DNA from: Oscillospiraceae bacterium
GTDB lineage: Bacteria > Bacillota > Clostridia > Oscillospirales > Acutalibacteraceae
DNA: 45,121 nucleotides
NCBI GenBank assembly: GCA_015065605.1
Contig: SVPZ01000021.1
Location: forward strand, 1-45,121
Reading direction: 5' to 3'
A model generated the notes under the pieces. The model searched no databases and was not told the DNA's origin. It saw only the letters and a list, made by a program, of their open reading frames with translations. The position numbers and the translations under genes are program-made. Of this stretch, positions 40,136 to 45,121 are shown one piece after another; position 1 is the stretch's first letter; each line of letters starts with the position of its first letter.

Positions 40136-41185
40136 ATGAAAAAGGTTATTATAGGAATGAGCGGCGGTGTTGACTCCTCGGTAGCGGCGGCTGTATTAAA
40201 GGAGCAGGGATACGCGGTTATTGGCGTTACCCTTTCTTTGTACAGAGAAAATGCTTTAGACGGCTCCACCGACGATTTAAGAGATGCAAAAGCAGTATGT
40301 GATAAAATCGGTATAGAGCATATTGTGGTTGACAGAAGAGAACACTTTTGTAAAAAAGTAATTGAGAATTTTGTTTCTTCTTATGAAGCGGGCGAAACTC
40401 CCAACCCCTGTATCGTATGCAATAAAGAGGTAAAGTTCAGCGAAATGCTAAGTCTTGCTGATCAGCTTGGCGCAGACTACGTTGCTACGGGACACTATAG
40501 CAAAATTGAAAAAACTGAAGATGGAATTTATCTTCTTAAAAAGCCTGAGGACAGCAGTAAAGACCAGACCTATATGCTTTACAAACTGACGCAAAGAGAA
40601 CTCAGCAGAATTTTAATGCCGCTCAGTTTTCTTACCAAAGAACAGGTAAGGGAAAAGGCGAGAGAAATCGGCTTAGAGGTTGCCGACCGTCCCGACAGTC
40701 AGGATATTTGCTTTGTGCCCGACGGAGATTATGCGGGTTTTATCGAACGCTACACAAATAAAACCTATGCTGACGGCGATTACCTTTTGCCCGACGGAAA
40801 AAAGGTTGGCAGACATAAAGGTATGATACGCTATACGGTAGGTCAGCGAAAGGGACTTGGGATTGCCCTCGGAAAACCTGCCTTTGTAATAAGCAAAAAC
40901 GCCCAAAAGAATCAGGTTATAATAAGTGAAGATGAATCCTTGCTTTTTAATAATACGGTGCATTTAAAGGACGTTAATTTTATTCCTTTTGAAAACCTAA
41001 TCGGTGAAATGCGGGTGACTGCAAAACTCAGATACCGTCATAAAGAAGCCCTTGCTACCTTAAAGGCGGAGGGTGAAAACGGCGCGGTGCTTATTTTTGA
41101 TGAGCCTCAACGCGCGGCGGCATCCGGACAGTCGGCGGTATTTTACGACGGCGATATAGTAATTGGCGGAGGAACGATAGTATGA
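40136..41185 (+). CDS. mnmA: tRNA-specific 2-thiouridylase MnmA
   Basis: The enzyme makes 2-thiouridine at U34 of Glu, Gln and Lys tRNAs. The 349-residue protein has the PP-loop SGGVDSS (9-15), ADYVATGHYS, SKDQTYMLY, the first catalytic Cys in NPCIVCNKEVKF (C95) and the second in DSQDICFVPDGDY (C192). Its length is standard. The start follows GGTGAT. The stop overlaps the start of the LUD-domain gene (ATGA). Confidence 0.97.
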   Translation: MKKVIIGMSGGVDSSVAAAVLKEQGYAVIGVTLSLYRENALDGSTDDLRDAKAVCDKIGIEHIVVDRREHFCKKVIENFVSSYEAGETPNPCIVCNKEVKFSEMLSLADQLGADYVATGHYSKIEKTEDGIYLLKKPEDSSKDQTYMLYKLTQRELSRILMPLSFLTKEQVREKAREIGLEVADRPDSQDICFVPDGDYAGFIERYTNKTYADGDYLLPDGKKVGRHKGMIRYTVGQRKGLGIALGKPAFVISKNAQKNQVIISEDESLLFNNTVHLKDVNFIPFENLIGEMRVTAKLRYRHKEALATLKAEGENGAVLIFDEPQRAAASGQSAVFYDGDIVIGGGTIV

Positions 41186-41826
41186 ACGAACAGATAAAAA
41201 TAACCATGGAAGCATTAAAAGAGAATAATATGGTTCCTTTTTATGCTGAAAATAAAGAAGAGGCTCTTGAAATTTTAAAGGGTCTTATAAAGGAAAACGA
41301 CCTTATCGGTCTTGGCGGAAGTATGACCTTAAAGGAGATAGGCGCGACTGCTTTGGTGCGTGGCGGCGGATATAATATAATTGATCGCTATGATGAAAAC
41401 CTTACCGCAGAAGAAAGAATGGAGTATCTTAGAAAAGCGCTTTTAAGCGACGTTTTTTTGACTTCAAGTAATGCCATAAGCGAAAAGGGTGAGCTTATAA
41501 ACGTTGACGGCTTCGGTAACCGCGGCGCCGCTCTGGTTTACGGTCCTAAAAGCGTTGTGGTTGTGGTAGGCAAAAATAAAATAGTCAAAAATGCCGAAGA
41601 AGGCTTTAAAAGAATAAAAGAAATTGCCGCGCCGAAAAACTGCCAAAGACTTTCGAAAAATAATTATTGTGCCTTTAAAAACGAATGTATGGCGATTTCG
41701 GGGGATTCTCTTTCAAGCGGCTGTAAAAGTGAAAGCAGAATTTGTTGCAGTTACATAGTTCAGTCCTATCAGCTTATAAAGGACAGAATAAAAGTAATAA
41801 TTTGTAACGAAGACTTAGGTTATTAA
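41182..41826 (+). CDS. LUD-domain protein (LutC/YkgG-like)
   Basis: The 214-residue protein has the LUD (lactate utilisation/DUF1121-type) core: LIGLGGSMTLKEIGA, LTSSNAISEKGELINVDGFGNRGAALVYGPKSVVVVVG and KNKIVKNAEEG. The tail contains several Cys residues (C-x5-C-x5-C ... C-x8-CC) that could bind a metal. LutC works with LutA/B in L-lactate oxidation, but no partners are here, so this is one of the stand-alone clostridial members of unknown role. ATGA overlap with mnmA implies coupling. Confidence 0.85.
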   Translation: MNEQIKITMEALKENNMVPFYAENKEEALEILKGLIKENDLIGLGGSMTLKEIGATALVRGGGYNIIDRYDENLTAEERMEYLRKALLSDVFLTSSNAISEKGELINVDGFGNRGAALVYGPKSVVVVVGKNKIVKNAEEGFKRIKEIAAPKNCQRLSKNNYCAFKNECMAISGDSLSSGCKSESRICCSYIVQSYQLIKDRIKVIICNEDLGY

Positions 41827-41835
41827 ATGAAAACT

Positions 41836-41870
41836 AAAAGCATACCTCTTAATAGGGGGTATGTTTTTTT
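41836..41870 (+). terminator. Terminator-like hairpin covering the downstream ribosome binding site
   Basis: CATACCTCT pairs with AGGGGGTATG around TAAT-type loop (two T-G pairs), extended by A4/T pairs, and is followed by T7. The only Shine-Dalgarno candidate of the next gene, AGGGGG (41854-41859), lies inside the 3' arm, and the start codon follows the T-tract directly. Confidence 0.75.
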
Positions 41871-43061
41871 ATGAAAAGAATTATTGCATTATTTTTATGT
41901 ATGATTATGCTTGTGCCCATTAATGTGGGAGCGCAGGTTATAAGCGAAGAGGAGGTGGATTATTCTCCGCTGCCCGTTGTAGGCGAAATAGAAGCGGGGG
42001 TACCGCTAAATAACGTAAAAAGCGCGGTGCTTATAGATTCGGATTCGGGGAAACTTTTGTTTAGTGAAAACAGTGATGAAAGACTTCCGCCTGCGTCCAT
42101 TACTAAAATAATGTCGCTGATTCTCGTTATGGAGGCAATAGAAAACGGTCAATTTACCTATGAAACGGTACTTACCTGCAGTGATACGGCGGCAAAGCTC
42201 GGAGGAAGTCAGATATGGCTTGAACCGGGGGAACAAATGACGGTAAACGACCTTTTGAAAGCGGTTGCCATAGTTTCGGCTAACGATGCGACGGTGCTTC
42301 TTGCAGAAGCGGTGGCAGGGAGCGAAGAGGGTTTTGTGGTTTTGATGAATTCAAAGGCGAAAAGTCTTGGTATGAATAATACTAATTTTATGAATGCGAC
42401 GGGACTGGATGCTGAAAATCATTACAGCACCGCTTACGACGTAGCCCTTATGTCCAAGGAACTTTTAAAGCACAAAAAAATCACGGAATATACTACCGTA
42501 TGGATGGATACTTTAAGAGGCGGTCAGTCACAGCTTGTCAGCACCAATAAACTGGTGCGTTTTTATAAAGGCTGTACGGGACTTAAAACGGGTACGACAG
42601 CCGATGCGGGATATTGTCTGAGCGCAAGTGCGAGCAGGGACGGACTTAATTTGGTTGCGGTGGTAATGGGCGCCGATACAAGCCCTAACCGATTTTCAGC
42701 CTGTCAGAAACTTCTTAATTTCGGCTTTGCAAATTACTGCAACAAAGAAATTAAAACCGATGAAAATCTTCCCGAAACCGTTCCCGTTAAAAAGGGAACC
42801 AAAAAAAGCGTAACGGTGCAAAAAAGCGAAAACTATTATGCGCTTATTAAGAAAAATCAAAAGGATAAAATCAAAACGGAGGTTAATCTGCCCGAATACG
42901 TTACCGCGCCCGTTAAAAAAGGCGACAAAATCGGCGAGATTAGGATTCTTTGCGACGGCGAAGAAATAGGAGTTTTGCCGATTAATGCAAATGAGTCTGT
43001 CTATGGTATCAATATATGGCGTTCTTTTGCTATATTGCTCAAGTATTTGTTAACCCCATAG
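41871..43061 (+). CDS. D-alanyl-D-alanine carboxypeptidase (PBP5/DacF family)
   Basis: The enzyme trims the terminal D-Ala from peptidoglycan stems outside the cell. The 396-residue protein has a signal peptide (about 1-21), the three active-site motifs S76-I-T-K79, S136-A-N138 and K239-T-G241, a PBP5 C-terminal beta domain (about 280-370) and a hydrophobic C-terminal stretch (INIWRSFAILLKYLLTP) that could serve as membrane anchor. The start codon at 41871 abuts the T-tract of a hairpin that contains its ribosome binding site. Confidence 0.94.
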   Translation: MKRIIALFLCMIMLVPINVGAQVISEEEVDYSPLPVVGEIEAGVPLNNVKSAVLIDSDSGKLLFSENSDERLPPASITKIMSLILVMEAIENGQFTYETVLTCSDTAAKLGGSQIWLEPGEQMTVNDLLKAVAIVSANDATVLLAEAVAGSEEGFVVLMNSKAKSLGMNNTNFMNATGLDAENHYSTAYDVALMSKELLKHKKITEYTTVWMDTLRGGQSQLVSTNKLVRFYKGCTGLKTGTTADAGYCLSASASRDGLNLVAVVMGADTSPNRFSACQKLLNFGFANYCNKEIKTDENLPETVPVKKGTKKSVTVQKSENYYALIKKNQKDKIKTEVNLPEYVTAPVKKGDKIGEIRILCDGEEIGVLPINANESVYGINIWRSFAILLKYLLTP

Positions 43062-43104
43062 GGTGAAAATTGTGAAAAATTTCTAAAAAAATTAAATTTT
43101 CTAG

Positions 43105-43133
43105 TTGAAAATCTTAAGCTTTTATAGTACAAT
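43105..43133 (+). promoter_or_regulatory. pgi promoter
   Basis: TTGAAA (43105-43110), 17-bp spacer and TACAAT (43128-43133), 28 bp before the start. Confidence 0.8.
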
Positions 43134-43161
43134 AAGAATAACAAAATCAAGGAGACTCAAT

Positions 43162-44502
43162 ATGGCAATTAATTTTACTTTTGATTATGCAAAAGATTTT
43201 CTTAACGAAAACGATATTGTAGGACTTACTCCTGCAATTTACGCTGCTCACGATACACTTGAAAACAAAAACGGTCTTGGCAACGATTTTCTCGGATGGA
43301 TAACTCTTCCTTTTGATTATGATAAAGAGGAATTTGACAGAATTAAAAAATCTGCTGAAAAAATCAAAAACGATACCGACGTTCTTATTGTTATCGGTAT
43401 CGGCGGAAGTTATCTCGGCGCAAGAGCCGCTATCGAATTTTTGAAAGGACCATTCTATAATAGTCTTAAAGGAAATGCTCCTGAAATTTATTTCGCAGGA
43501 AATTCCATAAGCGGTTCTTATCTTAACGATATTCTTGCTCTTTGCGAAAATAAACGCGTATCTTTAAACATTATTTCAAAAAGCGGTACCACTACCGAGC
43601 CTGCCGTTGCTTTCAGAGTGCTCAGAAAGTATATGGAAGAAAAATATGGTGAAAAGGAAGCGGCTGAACGTATTTACTGTACTACCGACCGCGCAAGAGG
43701 TACCTTAAAACAACTTGCCGACGAAAAGGGTTACGAGTGCTTCGTAGTTCCCGATGACGTTGGCGGACGTTTCTCGGTTCTTACTGCAGTTGGACTTCTT
43801 CCCATTGCCGCCGCAGGCGCTGATATCGACGCTTTAATGAAGGGCGCTCAGGAGGCTGCCAAGGAATACGCAGTAAAGGATATTGATAAAAACGGTTGTT
43901 ATCAGTACGCCGCTATCCGTAACGCTTTCTACAGAAAAGGAAAGGCTGTTGAAATGCTTGTATCCTACGAGCCCAGATTCACAATGATGGCTGAATGGTA
44001 TAAGCAGTTGTTTGGTGAGAGCGAAGGTAAGGATAATAAGGGTATTTTCCCTGCAGCAGTTACCTTCTCAACCGACCTTCACTCTATGGGACAGTATATT
44101 CAGGATGGAAGCCGAATTTTGTTTGAAACTGTTGTTACTATCGGCAATGCAGGTAGCGACCTTGTTATCGAAAAGGAAGAAAACGACGGCGACGGACTTA
44201 ATTTCCTCGCAGGAAAACCAATGTCCTTTGTTAATCAAAAGGCTTTCGAGGGTACGGTACTTGCCCATACCGACGGCGGTGTGCCTAACCTAGTTATAAA
44301 CGTAGATAAGGCAGATGAAGAAAATCTCGGCAGACTTATCTACTTCTTCGAAAAGGCTTGTGCAATTTCGGGTTACGTTTTGGGCGTTAATCCCTTTGAT
44401 CAACCCGGCGTTGAAAGCTATAAGAAGAATATGTTTGCTCTTTTAGGTAAGCCCGGCTACGAAGATGCAAAGGCTGAACTTGAAAAGAGATTAGGACAGT
44501 AA
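43162..44502 (+). CDS. pgi: Glucose-6-phosphate isomerase
   Basis: The enzyme interconverts glucose 6-phosphate and fructose 6-phosphate. The 446-residue protein is of the short Firmicutes type and has [51 protein letters not shown] and the C-terminal signature [19 protein letters not shown]. The ATG at 43162 follows AAGGAGA; a longer frame would run through the promoter and is rejected. Confidence 0.97.
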   Translation: MAINFTFDYAKDFLNENDIVGLTPAIYAAHDTLENKNGLGNDFLGWITLPFDYDKEEFDRIKKSAEKIKNDTDVLIVIGIGGSYLGARAAIEFLKGPFYNSLKGNAPEIYFAGNSISGSYLNDILALCENKRVSLNIISKSGTTTEPAVAFRVLRKYMEEKYGEKEAAERIYCTTDRARGTLKQLADEKGYECFVVPDDVGGRFSVLTAVGLLPIAAAGADIDALMKGAQEAAKEYAVKDIDKNGCYQYAAIRNAFYRKGKAVEMLVSYEPRFTMMAEWYKQLFGESEGKDNKGIFPAAVTFSTDLHSMGQYIQDGSRILFETVVTIGNAGSDLVIEKEENDGDGLNFLAGKPMSFVNQKAFEGTVLAHTDGGVPNLVINVDKADEENLGRLIYFFEKACAISGYVLGVNPFDQPGVESYKKNMFALLGKPGYEDAKAELEKRLGQ

Positions 44503-44546
44503 AATATCCGCTTTAAGCGGTGAATATAAAAAAGGAGCTGGTTATT

Positions 44547-44960
44547 ATGGTAAAAATCATCATTGGTAAAAAGGGTTCCGGCAAAACCAAACGTTTAATG
44601 GATGTTGTGAACGCTGCCGCAGAAAAGAGCAACGGTTGTGTTGTTTGTTTTGAGCAGGGCGATACTTTGAAATTTAATATTACTCATAAAGTAAGACTTA
44701 TTGACGCTGACCATTACGGTGTTAAAGGATTTGATGCTTATTACGGAATGATTTGCGGTGTGTGCGCAGGAAACTATGACGTGACCGACGTATTTGGCGA
44801 TGCTACTCTTCGTATCGGTTCCCGTGATTATGCTGAACTTGGCGCTTTCCTTAAGAAAATAGATGCACTTTCCAAGGAAACTAATATCGAATTCTTCTTT
44901 ACCGTTTCTGCAAACGAAGACGAACTCCCTGCAGAAGTTCTCGCTTACGTAGAAAAATAA
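44547..44960 (+). CDS. Small P-loop protein of unknown function
   Basis: The 137-residue protein opens with a Walker A motif (IIIGKKGSGKTKRLMDVVN). No clear Walker B aspartate is seen; FGDATLRIG and FFFTVSANEDELP follow. Such short proteins are common in Clostridia and are sometimes labelled as PilT-like, but they lack the PilT domains, so I do not assign a role. The ATG at 44547 follows AAGGAG. It lies 44 bp after pgi and may be co-transcribed. Confidence 0.8.
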   Translation: MVKIIIGKKGSGKTKRLMDVVNAAAEKSNGCVVCFEQGDTLKFNITHKVRLIDADHYGVKGFDAYYGMICGVCAGNYDVTDVFGDATLRIGSRDYAELGAFLKKIDALSKETNIEFFFTVSANEDELPAEVLAYVEK

Positions 44961-45121
44961 TTTTTATAAAACTAAACCGCCCGTTCGGGAGTTATTCTTA
45001 GGGACAAATAGGTTTTTCAGATAAATTTGTACGCTTTCTTGTTTTGAAAACTTGTAAGACACAAAGTATTACTGCGTTTTCGCAACTTCAAAATCGAAAC
45101 AAATTTATTCTTACAAAACTG
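44961..45121. other. Non-coding tail of the window with imperfect inverted repeat
   Basis: A short CCCG-TT-CGGG hairpin (about 44989-44998) follows the P-loop gene. Further on, ATAAATTTGT...TTTTGA (45032-45056) and TCAAAA...ACAAATTTAT (45088-45108) are inverted. No gene is seen; the region is cut by the window end. Confidence 0.35.

Noticed and set aside
44547-44960. PilT twitching-motility ATPase
   Set aside because: Only 137 residues with a Walker A motif; PilT domains and other pilus genes are absent.

Overview
The window looks like chromosome of a low-GC Gram-positive bacterium of class Clostridia, probably a gut or rumen Oscillospiraceae/Ruminococcaceae-type lineage. The reasons are: SRP RNA next to dnaX-ybaB-recR-DUF896 in the Firmicutes order, strong AGGAGG-type ribosome binding sites, TTGACA-17-TATAAT promoters, a class B sortase, RNase Y, and dockerin and cohesin domains on secreted proteins. 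There is no rRNA, tRNA, CRISPR array, prophage or complete insertion sequence, so the family-level placement is an inference.

Layout. 1-3.5 kb: the 3' part of a large secreted repeat protein ending in a dockerin. 3.5-6.5 kb (minus): SRP RNA, dnaX, ybaB, recR and a DUF896 protein. 6.5-10.9 kb (plus): a Nudix hydrolase, two zinc-finger proteins, a TauE/SafE transporter split into two half-genes, lexA with a candidate LexA box, rnhA and a lipoprotein. 10.9-11.7 kb (minus): birA. 11.8-14.3 kb (plus): a wall-protein candidate with a non-canonical SPSTA sorting signal, sortase B and an LCP ligase. 14.3-20.6 kb (mostly minus): a membrane protein, a monoacylglycerol-lipase-like hydrolase translationally coupled to glycerol kinase, a DMT transporter (plus), a membrane-anchored GDPD phosphodiesterase and an MFS carrier; much of this fits a glycerol/glycerolipid theme. 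20.7-23.2 kb (plus): an ArsR/CadC-type sensor with its operator, a free HMA chaperone and a P1B Zn/Cd/Pb ATPase.

23.2-28.1 kb (plus): a MITE-like repeat, then a secreted glucosaminidase ending in a dockerin, a membrane-anchored cohesin-like protein and an AraC regulator. 28.2-31.1 kb: rny with a long leader and a beta-lactamase-fold hydrolase. 31.1-33.8 kb: feoA-feoB and a small FeoB-associated Cys-rich protein, behind a promoter with two identical-arm inverted repeats. 33.8-37.5 kb: a small repeat cluster and an AraC regulator divergent from a GH129-like glycosidase and a DMT transporter that appears to use an ATT start. 37.5-39.8 kb (minus): a third dockerin protein with GLUG-type repeats. 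39.9-40.0 kb: a second, internally deleted MITE copy. 40.1-45 kb (plus): mnmA, a LUD-domain protein, a D-Ala-D-Ala carboxypeptidase whose ribosome binding site lies inside a terminator-like hairpin, pgi and a small P-loop protein.

The two most notable themes are a putative non-cellulolytic cohesin-dockerin cell-surface system (three dockerin proteins and one membrane-anchored cohesin candidate in 45 kb) and a two-copy TTAA-bounded MITE-like family, one copy of which supplies the last codons and stop of the metal ATPase gene.
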